A stretch of 64,000 nucleotides of DNA from Cololabis saira (GCF_033807715.1 NC_084587.1:27655017-27719016); one strand, 5' to 3'; positions 25,801-53,715 are shown, counted from the stretch's first letter. Numbers and translations are program-made. Notes: generated by a model not told the origin, from the sequence alone.

Positions 25801-28800
25801 TTTGGAAAAACCTCAGAAACTGTGCTCTGCTGGGAGACCTGAAGCCGTTCAACCTCACTCTGTCAGAAATAGACTCCCACCTCCGGGAAGCAGGTATAGA
25901 GTTCACATCGCCCCGGGAAAGCCTCAGGCCCAGTCACTTGTTACATGGCTTGGATTATGTTTAACTCATCTGTTCTGGGTTTGACTTGCTCACTTCCAGA
26001 AACCAGGCTGCAGTGCTTCAGACAAGAGCTTTCTGGACATTTATCATCCTTCGTGATGGGACAGATGCTGCCCAAGGAGCAAGTCCGCGTCTACAAGTGA
26101 GCCATATGTTATTTCTTTAGTACCGTATGTGTGTTTTGTTTATTCTTTTTGAACAAGGTTTTTAAGAGATTTGAACGCTTCTGGTTAATCTGATAACATT
26201 ATTAAACCAGAGGGCACTGACCTGAATAGGGAAAGGATGCAATTGTTGGTTATAATAAGACTGCACCAACCCCAGTTTGTTGCACAGCAAGTCTATGTTT
26301 TGTAAGAGATTTATTGTTAATAAAACAATATTTGTGATCCACACAAGGATGCATTCTGTATCTGAGTTGTTTCTTTTAATCTATCAAATTGCCAATATCT
26401 GAGATCAGTGGCACAGTGACATCAAGCAGCCTTCCAATCTAGCATCAGGAGTAAGTGGAGTTTCACCATATGATAACAGGACAATTATCTGCTAAGCATC
26501 TCTTTTCTTGTGTAACACTGTTGCCACTGAATATAAGAAAACCACCCCCCGTTTCCACAAAATAGATAACGTTTGATTTTGATAAAGTGACTGCTTGGAT
26601 ACAAAGTTGAATTGGTGTTTCTTTTTGAGTAATGACTTCTTTGTACAATGGCTCTGAGCTGGGTGTTTGAATTGTGCAGAAAACTTTATCCCATTGTGAG
26701 CTGATAGCTTAAATGTGGTTTTACAAGTATGTTATACATGCGAAAGCACGTGAACATGAAGCAAAGAAAATAACTTACAATAAAAACAGAAAGTTAAACT
26801 AAAACAATACGTGACAGTTTGACGTTTTTCAGAAGACCCGCAGGCTCTTAAATGTATTTCTTGAAATGCCCTTTAATAGCCTTCTTTCAAGAAAAAGCTG
26901 TTCTTGGAAAAATGGAAAAAGATGAGATTGAAATGATTAATGATGATGCAAGTTAGCTACAACCATGTACAGTCATTTTTAAAACGGGTCTTGATTTGAC
27001 ACATTCTTTGAATAGTAGTAGATCTGCTACTACTGGGGCCAAACTTTCTTTTCTTTTTTTTTATTCTTATTTTTCAGTTACACACCCGTATTCAAGTTTG
27101 TGTCATCGTTCCTGGACGAAGCAGATAAACGGGACAGCAGAGCTGCAGCCATCATGAATCTTGGAGCTGCTGAAGAGTTCATTAGAAATTTTCAAGTATC
27201 AAGGTATCAAACAAGCATGAATTACCAGACAAACTGTTGAATTCACTTTAACATTTTAATGGCTTTTCTGTATTTTTCGTTGCTGTCTACAGCCCAACGT
27301 TATCGTCTCCCTGGGCTAATGCTAATCTAGCTAGGATGGCGTTACTGCAAAGGTAAACATGCAAAATCATAGGTTATGTTGTAACTATGTTTTTTTAAAA
27401 TATTTACCTTTTTTGGTTTGTGTATTTTTTTATAGGGTAATAGCATCAGTACAGAAGCTAATGGTGAAGGCTGATTTTACCCCAGATTTCATCCACAAAC
27501 TGCAGGATTTTTATCAGAAAAGACTATATTTCACAGCTGAGATGAAGGGCTTGCGGAACAGGTGTGTGTGCAGGCAGGCTTTCCTGTTCTCTCCCTGAGG
27601 TTACACGTTAAAATGTTTTTTTTTTTCCCTTTTAAATCATTTTTTAATCCAAGCTTATGTCAATGTGCTCCAGCCTGTGCGTTCGTCCCTGGGACGACGT
27701 CCTGCTGGTGTCTGTGCTAAAGGGGCAGAATGTGTCAGGCTTCCGTAAGGACAAAGGCAAGAAGGACGTCCTGGCTGAACAGATTTCTGTGGTTCTGCTG
27801 AGAAGTGAGCTGCTTCAGCGTCAGCACAGGTTCACATATCTACACATATGCGTACATGTTTTCTGATGTGCCATCACTACACATACAGCCTTTGCAGAAA
27901 TAATTGAAAACTTGTCTGTATTATTACTTCCTGCAGATATAGAGAGTTGTGTCGCTATCTACGCGTCGTCCAGGCGATTCCAAACTCCAGAACGTGAGTT
28001 TACATGTTTATATTTTTTTCAGTAAATGAAAGTAAACGTGTGTTTACACCTTTTATTTTTTATGCCACTTTCACTATATAACATTTGTTTTAAAAACTTT
28101 ACTTAACTGTTGACTGGTATGTTTTCATTAGCTTAGAATCGTAAAACAAAAAGTTTCAAACATATCTTTGCCTTGTGCCAAACGGAATAAAAAACGCCAT
28201 CTTTCTCTGGGCTCTTCATAACGGAATGGCTTCCTGGTTTCATTATAAACATGAATGAAATTGTAATAGCAAAATATCCAGAAGACATGATAAAATACAA
28301 TTTTAATAAAAACACCAAACACAGTTTTTACTCTGAACTCAGGATGCATTTTTAAGTTATCAAATTTCCGACAGTTCAAAACCTTTGAAAAATGTTATAT
28401 TTTGCTCTGCTAGACATATCTTTGAATTTCAGAGAAAACATGGGTGCAGGAATTGTTTGAGTTCTGTCCAGTCCATTTCCAAATTGCCTGGTTCAGTCAC
28501 AGAGGGCTGTGCATTGTTTTACTCTGGACAAGTCACCAGTCCATCACACTATAACACAGAACTGCAGTTAGACTTAGACCACATACGTCTTTGCACTGTT
28601 GGAGAAATCCCACACGGCTACAATGATTTATTAAGAAACAGCTGACGTTCGACCTGGGAACCTTCTTACAGTGAGACAACATTGTAACCCATTTTATCCT
28701 CAGTTTGACCATTTTTCCCAAAGTAAAACCTCATACATACATTTACACATGAGCACCGGTATCATGCCATTGACCTGCTCCCTTGTATCTACTTATTTTG

Positions 28801-31800
28801 TAGCTTCCAGCAGTTACAAGACCTCATCCCTTTCTTCACGTGCATGGAAGGGGACTTTACAACAGCTGTGAAAAGCTTGTTCTCTTCATACAACGCCCCC
28901 GCCTCCCGCTTCACTCCACAAGTCTTCCTCTTTTATCTACGCTTATTTAAAACGGCGACGGCACCAAAGGTGACGGTTAGTCAGCCGGAGCAGCTCTGCC
29001 TCTCTGATGCAGCATGGGATCCAATTACAGGTCAGGCAAATGTATTGCTTTTTTAAATGTTTTTTTTTTCAAACTTTGTAAAAAAAAACAAAAAAAAAAA
29101 CAAACACTTTATTCAAACCCTCTGAACTATTAGTATAATAATCTCTTGATTTCTGTGTAGTTGCTGTGCCACTGAAGCCTGCTGAGCTTGTGAAGTTTGC
29201 CCTCAGGGCTCAGGTGTGCTCCTCTGCCGTCTATAGTGACGTAAGTCTACAACTCTTGTTCCACTTCAACTTCAGGAATCTGTTTCCTTCATGCAGATCA
29301 TAAATGGGAAGCTTGTCTAAGCAGCTTACTTCCCCTAGGATTTTTTTTGTCAAGAGGTGATGGACATCACTTCTGTGTTCATTAGTCTGATAGTAGTTTG
29401 ATTTCTTATTTCATTAATTTATCAAATAACAGTTATTGCAATACCAAAAATACTTTCATCTGAAAGTGAAATTTGCCAATTAAAAAGATCATTTATATAT
29501 TATGACATGAAGAAGGGAGCACTGAAAGTCTCAGATCAGCTGAAATCCTGTCTATTTAAATCCAGGTTGAAAAGAAACCTGTTCCCACCTGCATTTGAAT
29601 AAAGTTACTTTTAAGCTTGGGTTTCAAAACTAGATCATATTTCAAATACTGTCTTTATCTGTTGCTCTTTTTTTCTTTCTTTGTATGTTTTAAATTAAAA
29701 ATCATGTTTTTTATTATTTTTTATTTTCTACTATGTGATGTTTTAATGTTTCTCTAAAGAACTTTGAATCACCTTGTTTTTGAATTGTGCTATACAAATA
29801 AACTTGCCTTGCCTTTCCTTACACATCTTGTGTTTGGGTTTAGCTCCTTACTTTTTCTTTTCAAATTCCAAATCTTGCCAGACTTTTGCTTTTAATCTGT
29901 CTGGTTTCATCAGTAGTGTAGCTGCTATTTTGATTCAGTCGGCTCGACTTAAGTTTGGTTTACTCTCGCAGCTGTTGTCTGTCAAGACCAGCAGTGTTAC
30001 AGATTCAAACAAGGTCAAAGGCATTTTATTTTTTAAACTGTTGAGATTCTCATGAATTGATATCCAAACCTTAAAAACATTGATTAAGTTTCTTGAACAT
30101 GTCTGATTCTCTTATCTAGTCACAGTGTTGGTGCAGTTTGCTTATAATCGCCAACTCTCCTTGTGGTTCAGTCACTGCTTTACCTGTACCCAGACCAGAG
30201 TTTCTCCACGTATGTATTTCCTGTTTATTCACAGCTATTTTTTAGTTTCATTATTTCCTATTATTTGTTGTAATTGTTTTCATACTCTTTCAATGATAAA
30301 GGAGGCGAGGAATGTTGTGAAGTTGATCCTGCCTACTCAGCAGGACTCCAGCATTCAGATCCCACGATCCTTTCAAGAGGTTAGTGTTTATAAGTTTAGA
30401 GATTGAAGTCTAAACCAAAGCATCATCAGTAGTAATGACATGTACATACATGCTGTGTATGCGTCGCTTTGACAGGAGTACCCAGATCAGGCGTTACTGC
30501 TGTTGGTAGCTGGAGCTTTGAGTTTCAGAATCAGCTTTGCTCCTCTGACTCCTGCACTGCCGGTGATCAACACTTTTAAGGTAATCTGCACCTTTTTTCC
30601 TTCGACGATGCAAAACTGTTGCTTTAAGATGAAAACTGGGCTTGAACGTCAAGTTTCTTTTATGCTTGCAAATAGTGATGCACCGATTGTTCGGTAACCG
30701 AAATTGTTCGGCCGAAAAAGGCAAAAAAACACTTTCGGTGTTCGGTGGAATAAGTGGGGAAAAAAAACGTACAATTAATAACGGCGTTGTAAAATAAGGA
30801 AATAGACTGGCCGCTCCGTCCCGTAAAAGTTGCGCACTACATAACCCCATAAGAATTTTACCTAACATTCACCAGGAGGTGGAACCAAAACAACATAATG
30901 CTGGGAAATTAAACATTTTTCATTTTTTTATGTTCAATAAATATTTTCTACCTTGTAATTTTGTAAAATATTTTTTTCTTTGAAAAGCATGCCTAAATCA
31001 AATGTATTTGATTTATGCAATGGTGAAAAAATTGGCAAAATAAATGAAACACTGCGAAGAACCATGTTCTGTATTGTTCGGTATTCGGCCAAGTGTTTAT
31101 TATTTATATATTTTCGGTTTCGGTTTCGGCCACAAATTTTCATTTCGGTGCATCACTACTTGCAAACTCAGGTTACTTTTCGGTGGCGTACACTCTTTGA
31201 ATTAAAATGTCATTCACGTGAATTGTGTACTGGAGAGCATCTTCACAATGAGCCCCCCCCTAAAACCGGCCTCGCTTACAGGTGAATGAGACATGGGGTA
31301 GTTTTGTTGAAAATGTGCTGTCCAGAATGTCCTGGAAAACTCGACTCCTGCAAATGCGCGTTCCCCAAAGTTTGTGGGGGCGTGGGTTTGGACAGAGCGC
31401 TGACGGGAGGGGGAGGAGGGGGCGGGGCTTAGAGGAGGTGCCACTTTCAAATCTTGCTAGCTCTCCAACATCAAAGACTATACCTTTAAGTCACGGCCTC
31501 TGCTGCGCCCCACCCCAGTACAGCAGCCTAGGTTACATGCGCTGTGCCAGGAGGCTGCGTCACTCACCTGAGCGGCCTGTGATGGAACCCCCTTCACCCT
31601 CAGCCCCTCCACATATGCTAGTCTCTCAAATATCAGTACGATGTTGACTGACAATGTTGCTTTTTGTGCTGAGGTGGTTTTTGCAATTCCAGACTGTGTC
31701 CTGTACAGTACAAATTGTCAGATGATTTTTTTTTTCCACTCCTCTTTCCTCGTGTCTTCCTTTTTCTCACCTAATGAAAGGCAGTGCCGATCCGTGGCTG

Positions 31801-32432
31801 CAGCCTCAGACACCTGTTTACCCATGTCTTATGTTATTTGTTTTTTCTTTCTTTTTTGTTCTCTTGCACGGGCTGTACTGGAAAAACTATTTTAAATACA
31901 GTATTCTGATTTGAATTAAATTAAATTAACTGTGATTGGCCAAAAGACTCACGTGTGCATGTCGGATCCACCAAAGATCTGTTGTTGCAAAGATGCTCTT
32001 TGATGCACGATTCACGTGATTGACATTTTAATTCAAAATGGCGACAAGCAACATGTTCTTAAATGTTAATTCACCGACAAGACCAAGGAATAAACCTTAC
32101 CTACAGCCATGAGAGGGTACTTGATTGACAGAAATATTATGGAAATTAATTTAAGTGTGAACTGAAGCTTTCACTCTTGTGATTTAAAATATACAAAATT
32201 TAAAATGTTCTAGTGGCACAAGTTAGTTTTTTTACATAACTTGTAGGGATTTCTTTTTCTTTTTTGATTGTAAGACAGTCATGACTAGAATAAATTACCT
32301 TTTTACATTACTGCCACTTCTCCTAGAACTCCTCCTACAGATTCATATTTTCTTTTTTCCCCCATGTGTATTTTTTAAATGTATTTAACCTTTAACAAAA
32401 ATGTATCTCTATGAAGAATATCTTCTCTTTAG

Positions 32433-32468
<36 letters not shown>

Positions 32469-34817
32469 ATATAATATAAACAGTCTTTCTACCTTTTCAT
32501 AGATGTTTCTGAAGGAGCCTTGAGACTAAGCCCAGACTTTAAAATGTTATCTAATGGCGTTTTTTGTTTTGTCTTCCAGGAAAATTTGTGGGCATTTCAG
32601 TGGTTGTGCGACGGCTTGTCATCGATTAATAAAGATCGACTCAAATCCTTCTTTCAGGAAGTCACACAGGAGGTGGCAAACACATCGGGTATGAGGATCT
32701 TGTCAAGATCTTTAAATTATCAAACATAGTTGCTCCCAATCTTCTGTTGTTAGTTAAGTACTTTGTCTGCACCCTCTAGAGGCAAAATACAGAAACTGCA
32801 TCAACATGTACACTTGGTTATTTGGCCTCTCCTGGTCTCAGCATTCTGAGACTAACGTCTGTCTCGTTCTGGAAAATTCCCAGAGAACTGTTCATTTTTA
32901 TTTATTTAGTTGTGACTTTAAGTTTAACTTTCATGCAGTAGTTGTCAGTATGTGTACATGTGCCAAAGCTCAACATCTCTTGTTGTCTAAGTGCAGTTTG
33001 TCTGACTTGCTAGCAGTTATTTATGTTATAATCAAAGAATCAGAAACTTGGCAAATCAACATTTAAGAAAGATATTTTCCAACTAAATTATAACCTCATC
33101 AGCCAAAGCTCCCTGCTGATGTGGAAACCACATGTTGGCCTTGTGACTGTTTGAGACATCTTTAAACTTTGGCCATAATGGTCTTGTTTGTTAGCTTTTG
33201 GCACAAAAACACCCTTTGCAAAATTTGCAGTAAAATTATTCAGATCAACAATCCCAGTCACCATCTTTTCATGCTGCCGCTACATCATGCTGATGGTCGT
33301 GCTGGGCCCACATTCCTCTGTATGTGCTAAAAATCTGAACATTTTTAGACCCATTGTTGCGTAGAGAAAAATGTACTACATAATGACATCTGTTTTTAAG
33401 ACGGGTAAGAGGAAGTTGTGCTTTTTTCACTCTACAGTGCCCACTCTGGGACTAATGAGTCATATTTGATCATTAAAGTTATATTCTTAGGCTAAATCAG
33501 CACTAGTTAATTAACAGATTTAATGTTAGCCCAGACAATAAGTCACTCAATGTCATAATAAATAGCTATTTTAAGCCTCTGAAAAAACTCAAAAATGTCT
33601 TTCTACTGAAGTGATAGGGTGGATAGAGTCCCTGCTGATTGATTGGTACGGATATGACTGTAAGAGTTAAACTTTAACAAATAAACCTGCAGTTGATTTT
33701 ACCCTCAGGTATTCCTTTAATGGGCAACAAAAGATTTACTTCTTTGTTTCTCTTTTACAAGTCACTAAATGGTGGTGTGTGTGTGCGCGCTGTTGTTTCA
33801 TGTGAACCTTCGAGGGTCACACTTTGCTATCGTAAGATTTTCCGCCAGTGTCATGTTGATTTTTAACCTTGCTCTCTCTTTTAAGCAGTCCATTGGATGT
33901 TAAGCTCGGCTCCTCTCGTAAAAAGCACCCTCACACATTCAACCGTAAGTCCAATAAATCAATGCATAACCTTTATTTTAAAAGTGGGACATGCAAAATA
34001 ATACAGTACTGGAGCGTTTTTGTGTAACAGTCATCTTTTTTTAGAGAGCAGACTTTTAAGTTTAGTTGCAGCATGAAATTTAGTGTAACTGAAACGGATG
34101 CAAAGGCTTGAGGCGTTGCAAATGTGATATGTATGACTGTTTGCAGGGATGCCATCCTGCAAACGGTCACAACACTGATTCTGTCTGCATAAACTGCTTC
34201 GTGTTGAAAGTCATTTCCAGCGCTAAGCTGGAGGACGCCTGACACTGTCATGCATTTCACATTTGTACCACTATCCTCCCCGGTCAGCATGAATGTGTGT
34301 CATGTGACCGGCACACACAGCAGTTCTCATTTGTGAGCTACAGCTGAGCAGGCGCCCCCAGAATTGGCTGTGGTCAAAAAATTCCACAAGTTTTCCAGTT
34401 ATTTCTATAAAGAATGAGCATTTATCTCTCTCTATCATCTGATACCCATTCTTAAACTGTCTGGTATTGGGACTGGATTAACAGCATCGTTCAGGTTCAA
34501 TATTCATTTCTGTCTATGTGAGAATGACAAAGACGATCTCCTGTGGTGCTCAGTGAACCATAGAACACTATTTTGACTGACCAGTTTTTAATCATTTCAG
34601 CATGCTGACTCCTACTACTGGTCTTTTTTTATGTCTTCTTAGTGACTGGAGTATTTCCTGATTTGCACGTCTTCGGGGACCTGTCCACCTGTTGCAGAAG
34701 TGTGTGCTCTACATTCGGGTGAATACTGTGAAGGGTTGCCAACTTCCTGCACCTGTATGCACAGACCAGGTGCTGCCAGCATTAAATACTTCAAAAACAC
34801 CCTCCCCAATTTTCTAA
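18180..34817 (+). CDS. Uncharacterised protein with SUMO-interacting motif and Cys/His-rich domain
   Basis: Not recognised by name. Coding exons, all phase-consistent: 18180-18297, 18387-18495, 19619-19712, 25743-25893, 26000-26096, 27078-27203, 27293-27352, 27436-27561, 27674-27829, 27937-27993, 28804-29030, 29161-29240, 30302-30379, 30476-30580, 32580-32688, 33889-33944, then 34698-34817. Residues 9-19 ('[11 protein letters not shown]') are a textbook SUMO-interacting motif with acidic tail. Residues 69-128 hold a Cys/His-rich module: 'YDCPIH', then C93-x2-C96-x-C98-x2-C101, C108, C112-H113, C117-H118-C119, H122, ending 'KKSDFW'. This looks zinc-binding and recalls a motif in some plant and animal nuclear proteins (inference). 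The rest (about 130-580) is helical with no motif I can name. The last exon is ambiguous: acceptor use at 34642 gives an immediate TGA (583 aa), use at 34697 adds 39 codons to TAA (622 aa). Poly(A) signal near 34994. Confidence 0.8.
18547..19566. mobile_element. DNA transposon-like element filling an intron of the SIM/Cys-rich gene
   Basis: The ends are inverted copies: 'acggtggccgaga' at 18547 and 'tctcggccaccgt' ending at 19566. Long sub-terminal inverted repeats of an 'aaataaaagaaacgctgcaa' pattern follow, including the shared 'tccccggtaattcac'-like block near 18750 and 19445. Flanks read 'tgatttag' and 'agatttag', an 8-bp duplication with one mismatch, consistent with hAT. A second palindromic repeat ('tacggcgtg' type) sits in the middle (about 18860-19335). 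Removing the element leaves a host intron of only about 100 bases. Confidence 0.75.
19890..20346. mobile_element. MITE family A, intact copy
   Basis: Starts 'ggtgcgcctgaaatgcca' and ends 'gcaatttcaggcgcagcc', about 15-bp inverted ends. The interior has 'cattatataatatta', 'gcattgtgggaagtttctgc' and 'gagtatagatagtacatact'. The same family, split by later insertions, occurs at 45824-49940. Superfamily not assigned; no transposase. Confidence 0.75.
21106..23014 (-). mobile_element. Young 5'-truncated L1-type retrotransposon (ORF2 C-terminal half)
   Basis: The reverse strand keeps one open frame from the truncation point at about 23010 to the stop at 21243. It contains the RT catalytic 'FADD' motif ('[13 protein letters not shown]', about 22920-22960), then '[10 protein letters not shown]', 'YLGVNIP', '[12 protein letters not shown]'-like and '[14 protein letters not shown]' blocks, and the C-terminal '[13 protein letters not shown]' region. 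This is typical of fish L1/Tx1-lineage ORF2. The poly(A) tail appears as a T-run at 21106-21127. A perfect 15-bp target duplication (agtcgctcctttttc) flanks it at 21091-21105 and 23015-23029. Endonuclease and ORF1 are absent, so it cannot move by itself. It lies in the 6-kb intron (19713-25742) of the SIM/Cys-rich gene, antisense to it. Confidence 0.95.
23090..24605. other. Intronic sequence with a short (ggat)n repeat
   Basis: A (ggat)n run lies at 23103-23128. The piece at about 23690-23815 ('gcgccactttcaaatcttgc') is homologous to part of the repeat at 31430-31465. Otherwise nothing recognisable. Confidence 0.5.
24612..25042. mobile_element. MITE with 'aaggagctgtatgtaag' ends, TTAA-like target
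   Basis: The left end 'gaaggagctgtatgtaagag' and right end 'ttcttacagacagctccttt' are imperfect inverted copies. The right flank contains TTAA; the left has TTGA, one change away. This suggests a piggyBac-like non-autonomous element. No coding capacity. Located in an intron. Confidence 0.6.
29505..29820 (+). repeat. LINE 3' end fragment in intron
   Basis: 'agctgaaatcctgtctattt' followed by a tail ending 'tgtgctatacaaataaacttgccttgcc' matches the 3' end seen at 2840-2895 and, reversed, at 3685 and 54165. It lies in the intron 29241-30301 of the SIM/Cys-rich gene. Confidence 0.7.
30673..31158. mobile_element. hAT-type MITE, second copy of the 'tagtgatgcaccg' family
   Basis: The ends are 'tagtgatgcaccga' and 'ttcggtgcatcacta'. 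A perfect 8-bp duplication CTTGCAAA flanks it (30665-30672 and 31159-31166). It is about 486 bp and inverted relative to the copy at 11197-11617. It lies in the intron 30581-32579. Confidence 0.93.
31180..32055. mobile_element. Element with long (about 55-bp) inverted termini
   Basis: The left end (about 31190-31245, 'gaattaaaatgtcattcacg') pairs with the reverse complement of 31985-32045 ('cgtgattgacattttaattc'). The interior holds a GC-rich segment and homology to 23690-23815. No open frame of interest. Its left edge directly follows the target duplication of the hAT MITE. Superfamily unknown. Confidence 0.55.
32689..33888. other. Intron, no recognisable feature
   Basis: Intron between two late exons of the SIM/Cys-rich gene. 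A short (gt)n/(gc) run lies near 33770-33790. No repeat family or further exon was recognised. Confidence 0.45.
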
Positions 34818-34993
34818 AGGGAGCATCTTCGTTCCTCCTGCTTTTTTACCTTTTGTGCCAATCATTTTTCAGATGTCAATATTGAATGATTGTTTCCACA
34901 AGTGCTTCTAGATATTTGCGTTTATTCTATATTTTCATCAGAGTTCATATTGGTAAAGAAGCCGAAAAGAAAGTTAACAAGAATCTTTGATAA

Positions 34994-34999
34994 AATAAA
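34994..34999 (+). terminator. Poly(A) signal of the SIM/Cys-rich gene
   Basis: AATAAA in 'gataaaataaaagtattt', about 180 bases after the distal stop and the only well-placed hexamer. It supports a transcript end near 35.0 kb. Confidence 0.6.
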
Positions 35000-35029
35000 A
35001 GTATTTATTCTTTGAACTGTTTCTCAGAT

Positions 35030-36530
35030 TGTACGTATGGCTTTATTTTCCGAGTAATCATACACAGAAAATATTTTAAAATCATAAATTAACATGATTA
35101 AACATGATTATTTTCTGACATTTGAATTACTGCAGTTTGTGATTTAAAATAGTTTTATTGCAGCAAATCACATGTTTTAATTAGCACGCTCTTTATGAAT
35201 TTAAAGTTTAAAGCTAATATGGCACATTTTTAAGCCTGTTTTAGCTGATCACATTATAATGCTGAAAAATGTATCAACTGTAATGTTAAGAAAATGTCTA
35301 CTGCCGAGACTGAGGCAAGTAGATTATGCAAAAAGTGGAAGTTATTTTTGACAAGTCAGACAGTTGCTGTTTTTGGAAATGTGCTACTTTTCCCTACCAA
35401 ATTGTAATTTTACAAACAACTGAGTGTTCATTTCAGACTTTGATTTGAGACAGAAGAAAACCAGGCTTCAAATTCACAAAACCTAAAATGAATTAAAAAT
35501 ATAGCACAAAATTAACCAATGAAATACATTCAGGTCATTTATTTTTGGTTTTACTCAAAATACTGCCATAAATTCATAACATTGCATACTTTCTCTGGTT
35601 AAGAAAATACCTTTTTAAAAAAAAAAAAAAGAAGCAGTTTTCACCTAATCAATGGGATGGGTGAGTCACTGGCTGACATGTGACTTGAAAGAAAGAATGA
35701 ATGAATGTCCGAACAGCAGTTTACGAGCCTGGAACTCCCCACCAGGCAGTTAGAAATGAACAAGCTTCTTCAAGAACCAAGCAAAGCAAACCACGCTTAT
35801 TTCAGAACCACTGCAACTTGGATGACTATGAATTTACACCAATGAAGTACATTATTGCAAGAAAAAAAAAGCAGTATTTTTCTCCTTTTTTAAAGTGTTC
35901 AGTGTTTGTAGACTCAAACAGGTTGCATACACTGTAAGGTTTGACAGCATGAAAAACCCATATCTTGTAATGAGGTAGTAAATTATATTTTGAAAATCTT
36001 CCAATGTTTTTTCTTAATATTGTCCACTTCTGTATGAAAACAGATTTCAGGAAGAGTGCAAATTTGTGTCCAGATTTACAGTTAAATGATAAGTTAACTT
36101 ACAGCATAGTTGTATGGTGCTTATTAATATTATGCACATCCAATTGCTGTGAAAATGTAATCTTGATTCAGCTTTACACTTGCTGAACTAAACTGAATAA
36201 ATAATGAAATGACTTTTTCCCAAACTTAACTGTTTACAGTCAACCTGCCTATAACATCTGCAAGCCGTAGAGGTACCGGTACTCTCAAATGTGAACAGGG
36301 TCGTTAAATTGCACAGTGCACTCATTTGTGGCTCAACTATGTTAAGTTACAGTGTTTGCATGTGACAGTGATACAAAAAAAACGGTATAGCCACAAAGTT
36401 GCCAGCATGTAAAAGTATTCAGTGACACACTAGTGCAAACCACTCCCTGAACGTCTAAAAATAAGTGTCCTGCATTTCATTTGCAGCTGTTAAAATCATG
36501 TATTTTTCCTCTTCATTGAGGGTCACCATA
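35030..36530. other. Convergent intergenic space / smcr8 3' untranslated region
   Basis: AT-rich sequence between the SIM/Cys-rich gene (+) and smcr8 (-). TTTATT hexamers (poly(A) signals on the reverse strand) occur at about 35538, 35152 and 35041, so the smcr8 3' UTR may cover much of it. No other gene was seen. Confidence 0.45.
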
Positions 36531-36533
36531 CAC

Positions 36534-52144
<15,611 letters not shown>

Positions 52145-52260
52145 CTTCCCCCTGGAGGCCTGGGCCGGCTCTCATGAGCAGGACTGCAGTCGCGGCTCCC
52201 GCAGCGCCATGGCCGCTCAGTCAGCTGTTCAAAAACAACCGGGGGCTGCAAAACTTGTTG
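52145..52260 (-). promoter_or_regulatory. smcr8: Putative smcr8 promoter and 5' untranslated region
   Basis: GC-rich sequence directly upstream (higher coordinates) of the smcr8 ATG, with no TATA box. Farther upstream (52500-52740) a homopolymer C tract and a 'tacggcgtag' MITE are found. The exact start site is not visible. Confidence 0.4.
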
Positions 52261-52634
52261 CGCAGTTATTATTTTTCTTTTCTTTTCACCCACGAGACGC
52301 TGCTGGTAGAAAAAAAAAAAACCGGGATCATACAGAAACTGAAAAGGAGGATCTACCCGCTTCCTCCCAAGAAAACAAGCGGAGTTTTTTCAGGAACACG
52401 CTTTAATATCTATACCTGAAACTAACGGAGAAACTTCCCTGCGAGCGACAGTCACACGGTTTTCTAACCTTTGTCCTGGCATTTGTTCTCCTCTTTTTAT
52501 CCCCCCCACCCCCCCGGATGAACGAGCTCAACTTTCAGCCAAAAACATATGTCTCGATGTCACGCTGTTGACCGGCGAGAACGGAAGCCTGTACAGCGTT
52601 CATGTGACTGACAGCAGCGCGCCGGTGTTTGGCT

Positions 52635-52740
52635 CAAGCCTGAATTATGGTTCTGCGTTACATCGACGCAGACCCTACGGCGTAGGTTACGCGGCGACGT
52701 ACGGTGCTTGTCGTCGCGGAACCATAAATCAGCCTTCAAG
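52635..52740. repeat. Short GC-rich palindromic MITE
   Basis: Starts 'tgaattatggttctgcgt' and ends 'ggaaccataaatcagcctt', with internal 'ccctacggcgtaggttacg'. It is the same family as 3365-3475. Confidence 0.65.
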
Positions 52741-52879
52741 AAGCGTCCTTGCCAAAGACAAGCACCCTGGAGCGAGAGCACACACTGACTGCACATACTG
52801 TAGATTCAAACACGGGAACAAAACAACATGGTATGATTATAGTTACAAGCTTTTCTGATCAAACTGGAGTATTTCATAT

Positions 52880-53715
52880 GAGTTGTTTTTTGTTTATTGC
52901 TAGATTTTTACTAACAAATATCAAAAAGTCCCAAGGACAGCTGCCAGGTATATAAGTAAGAATAGTTTTTTTTCTTTTTGTTTTTTAGTTTTAGTTCCCT
53001 TGGAGATGGATGAACTCTCTATTTGGACAAAAGGATGAATGGGCTTGTTGTCATCTTAATACATTATTTTTTGTGTAACTTATGCACTTGTACAAATGTT
53101 AACAACTTCTCAATCAGTTCATTGCTCTGATCACTGAAGAAATATAAAAACTAAAAAAGTAGTCATTACAAGGTTGTAAAATTAGGTAAATAGAGTATAT
53201 TCATAGATGAGAACTCAAGGGGCATTATTCATTTAGAAAGTTCAGAAAAAAAGAGAGGAAAAACTATGTACACCCTATGACTCAAACATTTGAATTAAAA
53301 GAGGGAGTAGAAACATCTAAACATGAGTTGTTTTTTGTTGTTGCTAGATTTTTACTAACCAATATCAAAAAGTCCCAAGGACATCTGCCAGGTATATAAG
53401 TAAGAATAGTTTTTTTTCTTTTTGTGTTTTAGTTTTAGTTCCCTTTATAGTTCTCTATACCAAAATAATCATTTTCACTTCTTGTAACTTAAGGTTTCTA
53501 AAGTATTTGACATGCCTGGCCAAATTTGAAGCAAATAAGACACATTCAGATAAAAGGGGATGTTAAAAGCTCATCACACTCCTCAAACTCTGACACTAAT
53601 TTATCTTAAGTGAATTTGTGATCATGGAGCTGGTTCTGCATCTTCTGAAGAGTAGTATTATTATTAGTGTATGTAGTCATTTGTTAAGCAAATCTGTCTA
53701 AAATTATGGCTACTG
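52880..53715. repeat. Direct repeat D, copy 2 with partial third unit
   Basis: 53006-53715 repeats 45022-45727 in the same orientation with few differences. It is preceded by a partial unit (52880-52999) equal to the internal segment at 53326-53445. The two main copies bracket smcr8 exon 1 and its promoter. Confidence 0.85.
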
